Both the position numbers and the translations under genes were made by a program. A DNA stretch of 64,000 nt from Cohnella thailandensis. GTDB taxonomy: Bacteria > Bacillota > Bacilli > Paenibacillales > Paenibacillaceae. Under the pieces are notes generated by a model that worked only from the letters and a program-made list of their open reading frames with translations, was not told the DNA's origin and searched no databases. The stretch's first letter is position 1. Each line of letters opens with the position of its first letter. Of the stretch, positions 24,286 to 33,092 are shown piece after piece. Location: positions 310,001 through 374,000 of the forward strand of contig NZ_JACJVQ010000008.1 in NCBI RefSeq assembly GCF_014212135.1. Reading direction: 5' to 3'.

Positions 24286-26568
24286 ATGAGATGGACGGCA
24301 CGCGCCCGGGGCATGGCCCGAAACCAGATGTCTCTCTTCTACACCTTGTTCGGCAGCTTTATTGCGGTCATTTTGCTGCTTGTGTCCATTAATTCGATTG
24401 CCTACGGATTCTTTAGAGACAACATTAAGAAGGAGATTATCCTGAACAGCAGCCTGAACCTCCAAGCTTCCGCGGCGAACTACGAGAAGCATATCAAGCT
24501 GATCCGCAGCTACATGCTCGGCTACCTGTTCGATAACAATACGCAGATTCTGAAGCGCGGGGATCCGATGCGCCGCTACGACGTGGTCATCGACGTGCAA
24601 AAGGGTTTGCAGCACGACCTAAACAACTCCCTGCTCTATCTGGATAACATCATCTATTATTTCAAGGACGACGACTTCGTCATCGAACGCGACGGCACCC
24701 GCAATGCGGAGACGATGTTCTCCAAGTTCTATAACCATCCGAGCTACACGGCCGACTTCTGGAATAAGGAGATGGACGGCTCGGAGAGCTTCCGGGTGTA
24801 CCCCGCGGGCCCGTTCCGCTTCGTCTCGCCGTTCGAGCAGAAGGCGCTGGGGACGTTCATCCCCATTCTCGTCAAGAACGCGTACGACCATCGGTTTGCT
24901 TTTATCGTCCTGTTGAACGCGAACCGGGCTTTCGAGGCTTTTCACCAGTTCAAACCCGACAGCAGCTTCTTCATCGTGAACGCGCAGCGGCAGGTCCTCT
25001 TCTCTTCGGCAGCCGGGACGGCTCCTCCGCCCGAGATCGCGGGGCTTACGGGAGAAGGCTACGTTCGGGCTGACGAGCAATATTACTTCTACCGCACGAG
25101 CGCGGACACCGGCTTCACCTACTTCGAGGTGGTGTCGAACAAAGGCCTCGCGGAGCAGTTGCATCGCTTGAATCTCGCCATGGGAGCCCTGATCGCCCTG
25201 TCGATCCTGTTCGGCTTGATCGTCTCCTACTGGTTCTCCAAGCGATTCCATAATCCGCTCGCGAACTTAATCCGGTCGGTCCAGTCGCGGAGCGCGGTCG
25301 GGGTTCCCGCCGGGGAAGGCAGCCGCATCAAGGAATTCAATCTGCTGCAGAGCACGTTAAGCCACCTCTCCCGCTCCAACCAGGAGTACCATCAGGATTT
25401 GCTCGCCAAGAACAATCTGCTGCAGCAGTTCGCTTACATGACGAGACTCAAGAAAATCCAAGGAGACGGGGGGACCCTCGCGACTTCGATCGATGACAAC
25501 GGGCCCTATCGGCTGGTCCTGTCGCAGATCGAGTTCAAGGACCGCTTCGCCAAGGAGATCGCCAATGCCCCTCAGCGCGCCTTCAATATGTACAGGGAGC
25601 TCATTAATGCCCACTTCTCCAGCCGGTACGACAATTCGTTCACCTTCCAGCTGGAGAAGGATCAGATTCTGTCTATTTTGTTCGTGAAGAACGAGAACGA
25701 GGATAGGCAGGAGGACGATCTGGACGAGCTCGTGCGGATGCTGGGCAAGGATATCCCGTACTGCAACTTCACGCTAGCGATCAGCCCGGTCCGCCACCAT
25801 TCGGCCGACTTCGCGGAGACGTACCAGAACGTGCTCGACCTGATCAAGCAGCGCAGGCTCGGCGAGGACGTGCAGGTGATCGGCGAATGGATTCCCCGGC
25901 CGTCGCTCATGATCCCTTCCCCTTCGGAGGAGCAGGAGCTGACGGCCAACCTGCAAGCCGGCGGCGACGACATCACGATCCCGCTCGTCGACCGGCTGCT
26001 CGACCAGTTGAACAAGGCGGGGGCTCTCGCCTACCAGTTCCAGGACTTCGCCGCCGACGTCGTCAACCGGACGATCAAAATCATGTACGCCCAGAATGTC
26101 TCCATAGGCTCCGTAGCCGACGGAGGCTCTCCTTACGATCAGTTGAAATCGTGCCACACCCTGGAGCAGTACAAGGCGTTCTTCCATAAGTTCCTGGCGA
26201 GATCGGCGGCAGCCATTCAAGCGAAGAAGTCCGAGACCGACATCATCACGAAATTCGTCATGGAGTACGTGGAAGCGCACTACGGCGAGGACCTGTCGCT
26301 CGACGTCATCGCGGGCAAGCTCGGCATTACCGGCCCTTATCTGTCTACCTATTACAAGGAGAAGACGGGGACGAACTTCAGCGACTATATTTTCTCCGTG
26401 CGGATGAACAAGGCGACGGAGATGCTCCGCGAGACGGACCTGAAGATCCAGGAGATCGCTTCTCTTGTCGGCTACTACACCGTGGCGTCGTTTAATCGGG
26501 TGTTCAAGAGGTACGCGGGCATCACGCCGAGCGAGTACCGCAGGCAGCACAACCAGTGGAGAGAGTGA
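24286..26568 (+). CDS. membrane-anchored AraC-type sensor regulator
   Basis: The 760-residue protein combines an extracellular sensor and a DNA-binding domain. A membrane helix at about residues 16-38 (LFYTLFGSFIAVILLLVSIN), an outside region of about 250 residues, and a second helix at about 295-317 (GALIALSILFGLIVSYWF) are followed by a HAMP-like stretch. A cytoplasmic linker leads to two AraC helix-turn-helix motifs at about 655-760 (LSLDVIAGKLGITGPYLSTYYKEKTG; IQEIASLVGYYTVASFNRVF; ends GITPSEYRRQ). This one-protein layout is common in Paenibacillus beside sugar transporter operons. It is divergent from the oxidoreductase-transporter-lyase run and 14 bases before the GH20 gene, so it probably activates both. 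AAAGGAG precedes the ATG. Confidence 0.88.
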   Translation: MRWTARARGMARNQMSLFYTLFGSFIAVILLLVSINSIAYGFFRDNIKKEIILNSSLNLQASAANYEKHIKLIRSYMLGYLFDNNTQILKRGDPMRRYDVVIDVQKGLQHDLNNSLLYLDNIIYYFKDDDFVIERDGTRNAETMFSKFYNHPSYTADFWNKEMDGSESFRVYPAGPFRFVSPFEQKALGTFIPILVKNAYDHRFAFIVLLNANRAFEAFHQFKPDSSFFIVNAQRQVLFSSAAGTAPPPEIAGLTGEGYVRADEQYYFYRTSADTGFTYFEVVSNKGLAEQLHRLNLAMGALIALSILFGLIVSYWFSKRFHNPLANLIRSVQSRSAVGVPAGEGSRIKEFNLLQSTLSHLSRSNQEYHQDLLAKNNLLQQFAYMTRLKKIQGDGGTLATSIDDNGPYRLVLSQIEFKDRFAKEIANAPQRAFNMYRELINAHFSSRYDNSFTFQLEKDQILSILFVKNENEDRQEDDLDELVRMLGKDIPYCNFTLAISPVRHHSADFAETYQNVLDLIKQRRLGEDVQVIGEWIPRPSLMIPSPSEEQELTANLQAGGDDITIPLVDRLLDQLNKAGALAYQFQDFAADVVNRTIKIMYAQNVSIGSVADGGSPYDQLKSCHTLEQYKAFFHKFLARSAAAIQAKKSETDIITKFVMEYVEAHYGEDLSLDVIAGKLGITGPYLSTYYKEKTGTNFSDYIFSVRMNKATEMLRETDLKIQEIASLVGYYTVASFNRVFKRYAGITPSEYRRQHNQWRE

Positions 26569-26582
26569 GGAGGCTTGGGAAA

Positions 26583-28511
26583 ATGAGATCGACGATTCCT
26601 CTTGCGAAGAGCTATGTTCGGTTGGATGGGGAGCGTTTTACGCCGGATTGGGGGTGCGAGGTGAAGCTGTCGGGCGCCGCCTGGCAGGATTCGCGCCTGA
26701 CGGCGGCGGTAGAGGCGTTGTTTACGGGAAGGGAGCTTCGGATTCGGACGGAGGCCCCGTCCGACGCTTGGAGCTACACGATTCGATGGGGCGACGGAAC
26801 GGCTGAAACGGATGCGGCGGAGGTCCCTTCCTCCTCCCTCCCTACTTTCTGCCCGCTCTCCTCCCCCGCGCTCCCCGCTCAGGGGTATTGCCTGACGGCA
26901 CGGGGGACATCCGTCTGGATCCGCGCGAACGACGCGGCCGGCTTGTTCTACGGCCTGCAGACGCTTCGGCAGTTGCTTGACGGGCTGGATTCCGGCGATT
27001 CGATGGAAGCCGCGAGCCTCGCGGATTGGCCGGACGTTCCGCTTCGCTGCATGAATTACGACCTTCGGCAGACGTTCTCGAAGCCGGAGCTGCTCATCGA
27101 CTATGTGGAGAAGATGGCGTCGTTTAAGGCGAACGCTCTGCTCATCGAATACGAGGACAAATTCCCGTTCGAGCGGGAGCCGCAGCGCGCCTTCCGGCAT
27201 CCTCGGCATGCGCTGACCGAGGATGAGCTGGAACGGCTGCTTGAGGCGGCGGAGCGCAGCTTCATGGAAGTGATTCCGCTCCAACAGTCGTTCGGCCACC
27301 TCGAATACATTCTCGGTCGCGAGGAGTACAAGCATCTCCGCGAATCGAAGGAATCGACCGGCGAGCTGTGCCCCAGCCGTCCGGAAGCTTTCGCTCTGGT
27401 CACGGGCCTGCTGGAGGAGATGGCGGCGCGGCACCCGCGCTCGCGTTATCTGCACCTCGGCTGCGACGAGGTATACAGCCTGTGCGAGTGCGCGGTTTGC
27501 CGGGAGAAGTTCGGCGGATCCCGGAACCTGGCTTTTCTGGACTTCGTGAACCGTCTGGTCGAATTCACGTGCGGGTTGGGCAAGCGGCCGATCATCTGGC
27601 AGGATATTCTCGCCGATTGCTCGGACGAGGAGCTCGCGCTGCTCGACCCGCGCGTCGCCGTCATGATCTGGCATTACAACGGCAAGAACATCGCGCGCCT
27701 CGTCTCTCCTCTCGCCGCCCGGCTGCAGGAGCTCGGCATCGAGGTGATGGGGGCTCCGTCCGTGCGCTGCTTCGACCGGATGGACGACCAGAACTATCCG
27801 CTCGTCCGCGAGCGCTTGGCGAACATCGATCAATGGACGGAAGCCGCCGCCGACCTGCGGCTGGCCGGTCTCGCCGGCACCAACTGGACGGCCGTCTTCA
27901 GCCTCGGCGTTCCGTACGGCGTGTTCGAAACGACGTGGTATACGATGGCCTACTTCGCGGACGCGAGCTGGGGCGGGGGGCGGGGCGGAGTAGAAGGGAT
28001 GAAAGGCGAAGGGGCTAGCAGCGGCAGGGCGAACCTTGGCGGAATGTGCGGCAACGGGCCGACGAAGGCCATTCCCTTTATTGATCTGTTCCTTCATGTC
28101 TTCCATGGCATCTCCCCGGATACGACGCAGGCGCTGCTCGGGAACCATGATGACGAGGATTACTACTCGTCCATGCCGATCCTTCTGGAGGCGGTCCGGC
28201 GCAATGCCGATACCGCGAGGCTGATCGCCGCGCTGATCGACTTCGAGAAGGCGGCGGACCGTTCTCGGACGATCCATAAATACGTCTATCGCCATCGGCT
28301 CTATCCGGACAGCGAGCCGGAATGGCGGTCTCTCTCGAACAACTATCGGATTACGAGAGAGGGCCTTCGCCGCTCCCGGGAGCGAATCTCGGAAGCATTA
28401 AGGGCGTTTCAGCCCGATGACATGGCCGAGCATTACGTTCTTTCCCGGTTCTACCTCCACGACTACCTGGAGGAGAACTTGTACCGGACGATTGGATTGA
28501 GCGAAGGTTAG
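26583..28511 (+). CDS. glycoside hydrolase family 20 (beta-N-acetylhexosaminidase-like)
   Basis: Starting at ATG 26583 behind AGGAGG, the protein has 642 residues and no signal peptide, so it acts inside the cell. The N-terminal GH20b-like domain (to ~150) ends in AAGLFYGLQTLRQLL. The TIM barrel follows, with RYLHLGCDEVYSLC holding the catalytic Asp-Glu pair near residues 292-293. In typical GH20 enzymes the motif is HxGGDE; here a Cys precedes the pair, and Cys-x7-Cys-x-Cys-x2-Cys follows in CDEVYSLCECAVC. A Gly-rich insertion (near residues 463-490) is also unusual. It is coupled to the sensor gene and followed by a strong terminator. Its likely job is trimming imported oligosaccharides. 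Confidence 0.8.
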   Translation: MRSTIPLAKSYVRLDGERFTPDWGCEVKLSGAAWQDSRLTAAVEALFTGRELRIRTEAPSDAWSYTIRWGDGTAETDAAEVPSSSLPTFCPLSSPALPAQGYCLTARGTSVWIRANDAAGLFYGLQTLRQLLDGLDSGDSMEAASLADWPDVPLRCMNYDLRQTFSKPELLIDYVEKMASFKANALLIEYEDKFPFEREPQRAFRHPRHALTEDELERLLEAAERSFMEVIPLQQSFGHLEYILGREEYKHLRESKESTGELCPSRPEAFALVTGLLEEMAARHPRSRYLHLGCDEVYSLCECAVCREKFGGSRNLAFLDFVNRLVEFTCGLGKRPIIWQDILADCSDEELALLDPRVAVMIWHYNGKNIARLVSPLAARLQELGIEVMGAPSVRCFDRMDDQNYPLVRERLANIDQWTEAAADLRLAGLAGTNWTAVFSLGVPYGVFETTWYTMAYFADASWGGGRGGVEGMKGEGASSGRANLGGMCGNGPTKAIPFIDLFLHVFHGISPDTTQALLGNHDDEDYYSSMPILLEAVRRNADTARLIAALIDFEKAADRSRTIHKYVYRHRLYPDSEPEWRSLSNNYRITREGLRRSRERISEALRAFQPDDMAEHYVLSRFYLHDYLEENLYRTIGLSEG

Positions 28512-28514
28512 TCG

Positions 28515-28555
28515 CAAATCAAAGGCTGTCCGGTCCGGGACAGCCTTTGATTTGT
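28515..28555 (+). terminator. terminator after GH20 gene
   Basis: AAATCAAAGGCTGTCC and GGGACAGCCTTTGATTT form a near-perfect 16-17-bp stem around GGTCC, followed by GTTCTCT. Confidence 0.85.
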
Positions 28556-28576
28556 TCTCTGCTCATTGTTTATTTC

Positions 28577-28926
28577 GCGCTCCGTTAGTCGATTTTTTCG
28601 ACTATCTCGCCCGTCCACGCCCGGCTTCGCGCTCCGTTAGTCGATTTTTTCGACTATCTCGCCCGTCCACGCCCGGCTTCGCGCTCCGTTAGTCGATTTT
28701 TTCGACTATCTCGCCCGTCCATACCCGGCTTCGCGCTCCGTTAGTCGATTTTTTCGACTATCTCGCCCATCCACGCCCGACTTCGCGCTCCGTTAGTCGA
28801 TTTTTTCGACTATCTCGCCCGTCCATACCCGGCTTCGCGCTCCGTTAGTCGATTTTTTCGACTATCTTGCCCGTCCATGCCCGGCTTCGCACTTCGTTAG
28901 TCGATTTTTTCGACTATCTCGCCCAC
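28577..28926. repeat. seven-copy 52-bp tandem repeat with a hairpin in each unit
   Basis: Units start at 28577, 28629, 28681, 28733, 28785, 28837 and 28889. Each begins GCGCTCCGTTAG, contains the hairpin TAGTCGA-N5-TCGACTA, and continues CTCGCCCGTCC. Copies differ at only a few positions; the last is the most diverged and is cut after the hairpin. The whole unit is conserved, so there are no CRISPR-like variable spacers. It fills most of the gap 28512-28979 between the GH20 terminator and the convergent GNAT gene. Confidence 0.95.
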
Positions 28927-28979
28927 ACATGATTGTTTCGCGGTCTTTGCCACTCAAACTGTTGCCATTAAAGTTGGCT

Positions 28980-29945
28980 TTACAGCATCTTCTCGTACTT
29001 GGCATACTTCTTCCACACCTCGTACCCCAGCTTCCCGTAGAAGTCGACGAAAGGGGTGGTGTCGATAACGATCCGCCCGACTCCGCGTTCGCGAAGGAAG
29101 TGGATCGCCGCTTGGACGATGGAGATTCCGTAGCGGTGCCCGCGCTCCGCCTCGTCGATGCCGAGCGGACCGATGCCTCCCAGTTCTTCGTCGAACAGCG
29201 GGGCCCAGTAGACGTTCTGCGCAAGCAAAGGAGAACTCGCGTCGTTAATCCGGCAGAAGCCGACGATCGCGCCGTCCCGCTCCAGCACGACGTATTCCCG
29301 CCCGGTGCCGCCCTGTTCCCAATAATCCCGGTGCTGCAGATCCCACGTACCGGGGAAACAACGGCTCATGAAGTCGGTCAGCGCCTCGCGATCCCCCGGA
29401 GCCGCAATTCTTGCAATCGCCTCCCCCGTATCGGGCAGCCCGACCCGTTCCCCGCCTGCGTATGCCTTGATCATGTCGTACGCGTCCTCCCGGTAGAGGT
29501 AGCCGCGGCGCTCGAACCATCCCTTCGTTCCTGCGAGCTCGTCAGGGATGCCGGGAAACAAGCGGCGATGAAGGTCGTTGCCCAGTTGGATTCGCCGAAC
29601 GCCCGCCGCGGCCAGTGCCTCCTCCGCTCGGCGAAGCAAATCTCCCCCCACGCCCCGCCCGCGCCATTCGGACTTTACCAGCAAGGCATGAATCCACCCG
29701 ATGTCCCGTCCGAGCCCGAAGCGTTCGTCGTCTTCCGCCGTTTTTTTGACAATGACGAAACCGATCGTTTCGCCTTTGCCCGTGTCTCGCGCAATCCAGC
29801 AGCCGGATCGCAGAAGCCGTCCGTCCTTCGCGATATTCTGCTGAGCCAGACGCGATCGCAGCGGAAACGACGCTTCAAGCTCCTTGTTCCATAGCGCTAC
29901 TATCTCTCTCAAGTGGTCATCCGATAACGTTTCGTAGTCGATCAT
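28980..29945 (-). CDS. tandem GNAT-domain N-acetyltransferase
   Basis: The 321-residue protein carries two GNAT folds. In the first, SEWRGRGVGGDLLRRAEE (about residues 90-107) is the acetyl-CoA pyrophosphate loop (R/Q-x-x-G-x-G/A), after IGFVIVKK. In the second, YVVLERDGAIVGFCRIND and RGHRYGISIVQAAIHFLRE (about 210-290) show a looser version of the same loop, ending in a typical DFYGKLGYEVW. One domain may therefore be catalytic and the other structural. It has no operon partner, since both sides are long non-coding stretches. GGAGGAG precedes the ATG. The acetyl acceptor is unknown. Confidence 0.82.
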   Translation of the reverse strand: MIDYETLSDDHLREIVALWNKELEASFPLRSRLAQQNIAKDGRLLRSGCWIARDTGKGETIGFVIVKKTAEDDERFGLGRDIGWIHALLVKSEWRGRGVGGDLLRRAEEALAAAGVRRIQLGNDLHRRLFPGIPDELAGTKGWFERRGYLYREDAYDMIKAYAGGERVGLPDTGEAIARIAAPGDREALTDFMSRCFPGTWDLQHRDYWEQGGTGREYVVLERDGAIVGFCRINDASSPLLAQNVYWAPLFDEELGGIGPLGIDEAERGHRYGISIVQAAIHFLRERGVGRIVIDTTPFVDFYGKLGYEVWKKYAKYEKML

Positions 29946-30348
29946 GTCGCTCCTCCTGCTTGTCCTCTCTTCTCTAAAGCCAACTTACCGGAGGTCGGGG
30001 GCGGAGCCAATAAGCCGATCTTACGATCCTTATCCGATCATAAGGTCAGACTTCGAATCTTAATATATGCCTAGCTGACGGGAGCAAAGTAGTAACGGAT
30101 TGGCGGACATGTGCGGAGAATAGACATAACTCCATCGTTATGGCACGTTGATTGGTAAAATGACGCAGCGTATAAAAGGTCGCGAACTAGGAAAATCCCC
30201 CATCGGGCGATGGGAGATTGCGGTTGGGTACGGTGCTGCCTGACTCGCTCGGGTTGCTCATCGCGCCTTATGCCGCTTCGAGCGTGCCGCAGTCAATTCG
30301 ACAAAATAACCTGACATGCGGGCGACTTCTTTGCCGCTTGAGTGCCGG
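29946..30348. other. intergenic stretch with a possible terminator
   Basis: No gene is seen. CCCATC-N4-GATGGG (30199-30214) followed on the minus strand by GGGATTTTCC could terminate the operon ending at 30349, about 135 bases downstream of its stop. TGCCGCTT occurs twice, 61 bp apart (30271 and 30332). Nothing else is recognised. Confidence 0.4.
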
Positions 30349-31452
30349 TTACCCGTTCAGGCCTGCCCAAGCTTGGAGCCATTCGTAAGCCCGGGCCCCG
30401 TTGACCTCGTGTCCGCCTTCGAAGACTTCCAGCTCCGGCAACGTCGCCATCCCGCCTAACGCCTCCGTATACAGATCCCGAAGCCGTGAATGAGCCGCGC
30501 GGACCGACTCGATCGGGAACAGCGGATCTGTTGTTCCCGATGAGAGCAACAGCGGCCTCGGCGCGATCAGGCCGAGCAGGTCGGGCAGTTCGCCCGCTTC
30601 CAGCAGGCCCGGGACGTAATTATCCAGGCAGTGGGCCGACGCCAGCACGCTGTCGCGGAACAGGTTCGCGTAGCCGCACAACGCGGTCGCGCCGATGCGT
30701 CCGTCGAGCGCAGCCGCGAAGCCGGCAACCAGTCCGCCGCCGGAGTAACCCATGGCGCCGATCCTGGCGGCGTCGCAGTCCGGCCTGGCGGCCATGTAGT
30801 CGACGGCGCGCAGCGTCTCGGCGATCCGCACGCCGGCGAGCGTCCGGCCGTGCATCAGGAGATGGACCGCGAGCCGATAGCAGCTGTACGTCTCGGGACC
30901 TGCTTCGGCGTCCTCGAGGAGCCGGCGGTCGCCGAAGCCGAGCAGCTCCGGCACGGCGACAGCGAAGCCGCGGAGCGCGAGCTCCGACGCGAACCTTCCG
31001 TGCCGGCCCGCGTTCTCGCCGAGCTCCGAGCCGTCCGGCGCGAGACCGATCGCTTCGCGGCTGCCGGAGCCGTGCCCGTGGCAGGCGATCGCGATCGGAT
31101 GCGGGCCGGTCCGACCGGTCGGGACAAGCACGTAGACCGGCATCCGCAACCCTTCCGCCGTCGTTAGCTCGATCCGCTCCCGGACGTAGCCGGCGCATTC
31201 GGTTCTCTCCAGAAGACGCGGGTTCATGGGAGGCGGCGGGGAATCGGCCAGAGATCCGGCCGGCGCGCCGACGAACGGACCGAAGGACGGAACGCTCTCC
31301 GTTCCCGTTCCCGCGTCGAGCGCGAGCGCCCCCGCCAGCCGCCGCCTTATCCGCGCCTGACGCGCCTGCGCGCTCTCGCCCATCGCCTCCAGTTCCCTTC
31401 TCTCTCTCGTCTCCTCATATAACCTGGCTAAGAAGTCGTCCGGATGCCACAT
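30349..31452 (-). CDS. alpha/beta hydrolase (dienelactone hydrolase / acetyl xylan esterase-like)
   Basis: The 367-residue protein has no signal peptide and shows the serine hydrolase triad. The nucleophile elbow GYSGGG lies in RIGAMGYSGGGLVAGFAAAL (about residues 230-249), the acid residue in LLLSSGTTDPLFPIES (about 300), and the His in EVFEGGHEVNG (about 350). IAIACHGHGSGSREAIG forms the oxyanion region. An N-terminal helical extension of about 90 residues is usual for the larger intracellular members that de-esterify sugars. It is 15 bases after the binding-protein gene and is the last gene of the transporter operon, so it probably removes acyl groups from imported oligosaccharides. Confidence 0.75.
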   Translation of the reverse strand: MWHPDDFLARLYEETRERRELEAMGESAQARQARIRRRLAGALALDAGTGTESVPSFGPFVGAPAGSLADSPPPPMNPRLLERTECAGYVRERIELTTAEGLRMPVYVLVPTGRTGPHPIAIACHGHGSGSREAIGLAPDGSELGENAGRHGRFASELALRGFAVAVPELLGFGDRRLLEDAEAGPETYSCYRLAVHLLMHGRTLAGVRIAETLRAVDYMAARPDCDAARIGAMGYSGGGLVAGFAAALDGRIGATALCGYANLFRDSVLASAHCLDNYVPGLLEAGELPDLLGLIAPRPLLLSSGTTDPLFPIESVRAAHSRLRDLYTEALGGMATLPELEVFEGGHEVNGARAYEWLQAWAGLNG

Positions 31453-31467
31453 TTCCGTCTCCGCTCC

Positions 31468-33033
31468 TTAACCCGCGACATACTTGTCGATCTGGGCCTG
31501 AAGCTCCTGGAGCAGCGTATCGAAGCCCGCCTGCTTGCGCTTGACGAGCAGCTCCTCGTACGCCTTGTCGACATCCTTGACGAATCCTAGCGTCAGCGGC
31601 GACTGGTATTGGGAGGCGACATCCGACAGCGCCGCCTGCTGCGTCTTGATCTTCTCCAGGTCCGGCTGGAAGTCGTTGAGCGGAGTGCCATACACGCGGT
31701 CGCGCTGCGACTTCATCACGTCGTCGAAGTTCGGCAGGCCGTCCTGCGAGGTAAGGTAGTAGCGCTCGTCGCGCCAGCCCCACGGGCACGTGCCGTCCGG
31801 CGGATAGTTCGGGCTGTCGGCGAGAAGGATCAGCTTGTTGTCCGCCGAGACGTCCCAATGCTTGCCCTGGATGCCGTACGTCGTCGTCTGGTTGTACCAA
31901 GCGTCGTTCTTGAACAGGTCGAGCAGCATGAGCGCGCGCTCCGCGTTCTTCGACTTCGCGTTGATCGCCATGCCGTTGGCCATGTACGAGTTCGCGACGA
32001 CCTTGTTCGACGTGTTAATCGGGTAGAAGCGGACATCCCACTCCGGATGCGCGGTCTTAACCGTCTGATAGGCCGCGTTGGCATCCAGCAGGTTCGTCAG
32101 GAAAGCGGAGCTCTTGCCGTTGACGAACGAGTCCTTGGACGACACCTTGTTGACGAGCGAGTTCTTCGAGATGTAGCCCTTCTGGTTCCAGCTCTGCATT
32201 CTCTTATACAGCTCGAGGGCGGCCGGGTCGGACTGCGTCGCGTCTACGATCTGGTTCGTCGCGAGGTCCACGCTGACGCCGACCGTGCCCATCTCGTAGC
32301 GTTCTCGCAGGTCCTGAAGCTGCATGTGCGGAATGATCCAGTTGTCGTAGGAGGTCGCTTCCCATGGGACGAGATCCTTGTCATTCTCGGACACGGCCTT
32401 CAGGTACCCTTCGAAGTCGTCGAGGGAGTCTATCGAGGAGATGCCGTATTTGTCCATCAGGTCGCCTCTGACGACATAGCCGTACACGGAGATCTCTCTG
32501 TAATTCATCGGCAGCGCGTACAGCTTGCCGTCCACCGTTCCGGCATCCAGCACCTCCTGCCCGGAGCTCTCCAAGGTAAGAGGAGCATACGTCTTCATCA
32601 TCTCCGGGGTTAGCTCCATGAAGGCGCCCTTTCTCGCGTAATCCGCGAATTGCCCCCATGTCGCCGTAACGATCAGGTCGAAGTCCTCTCCCGCCGCGAA
32701 CTTAAGCGAATAGGTCTTCTGCCAGTCGGCGAACGGAATGAATTCGACGTCGACGGTCGCGTTGATGTCCTGCTGGAGCTTCTTGTTGATTTCGTCATAC
32801 ACGAGCTTGGCGTCCGGCGCCCCGTCGCTGATCAGCACCATTTTGAGCGTTACCGGCTTGGACGTATCCGGCTTCGCCGCCTCCCCCGAAGCGGCCGCTT
32901 CCGCCTTCGACCCGGTAGGAGCAGCCTGCGGCGCTTCCCCCTCGGTGGTGCCCTTGGAGCCGGCGCACCCGGCGAGCAGAGCCGCAAGCCAAACAAGCAG
33001 CAGCAGCGTCAATCCTGTTTTTTTGGCAGCCAT
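31468..33033 (-). CDS. lipoprotein sugar-binding protein of ABC transporter
   Basis: Starting at ATG 33033 behind AGGGAGG, the protein has 521 residues. The reading frame stays open upstream, but that part overlaps the permease gene and carries no signal peptide. The lipoprotein signal ends at LLAGC (Cys23), followed by a linker rich in Ala, Glu and Ser. The body is a large family 1 solute-binding protein (TLKMVLISDGAPDAKLVYDE; FDLIVTATWGQFADYARKGA; PMNYREISVYGYVVR). It delivers an oligosaccharide to the two permeases encoded upstream. Together with the YesMN-like pair at 35119-38408 it forms a regulated uptake module, separate from that at 18540-21962. Confidence 0.88.
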   Translation of the reverse strand: MAAKKTGLTLLLLVWLAALLAGCAGSKGTTEGEAPQAAPTGSKAEAAASGEAAKPDTSKPVTLKMVLISDGAPDAKLVYDEINKKLQQDINATVDVEFIPFADWQKTYSLKFAAGEDFDLIVTATWGQFADYARKGAFMELTPEMMKTYAPLTLESSGQEVLDAGTVDGKLYALPMNYREISVYGYVVRGDLMDKYGISSIDSLDDFEGYLKAVSENDKDLVPWEATSYDNWIIPHMQLQDLRERYEMGTVGVSVDLATNQIVDATQSDPAALELYKRMQSWNQKGYISKNSLVNKVSSKDSFVNGKSSAFLTNLLDANAAYQTVKTAHPEWDVRFYPINTSNKVVANSYMANGMAINAKSKNAERALMLLDLFKNDAWYNQTTTYGIQGKHWDVSADNKLILLADSPNYPPDGTCPWGWRDERYYLTSQDGLPNFDDVMKSQRDRVYGTPLNDFQPDLEKIKTQQAALSDVASQYQSPLTLGFVKDVDKAYEELLVKRKQAGFDTLLQELQAQIDKYVAG

Positions 33034-33092
33034 TCGATGATCCTCCCTTATGATATGAGCATGATTGGAAAAAGCCGCGGATGCAAGGCCGA

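Noticed and set aside
26475..28295. 606-codon open frame on the minus strand
   Set aside because: It is antisense to the GH20 gene, which has family motifs, a good start and a terminator.
28577..28926. CRISPR array
   Set aside because: The whole 52-bp unit is conserved, with no variable spacers, and no cas genes are near.
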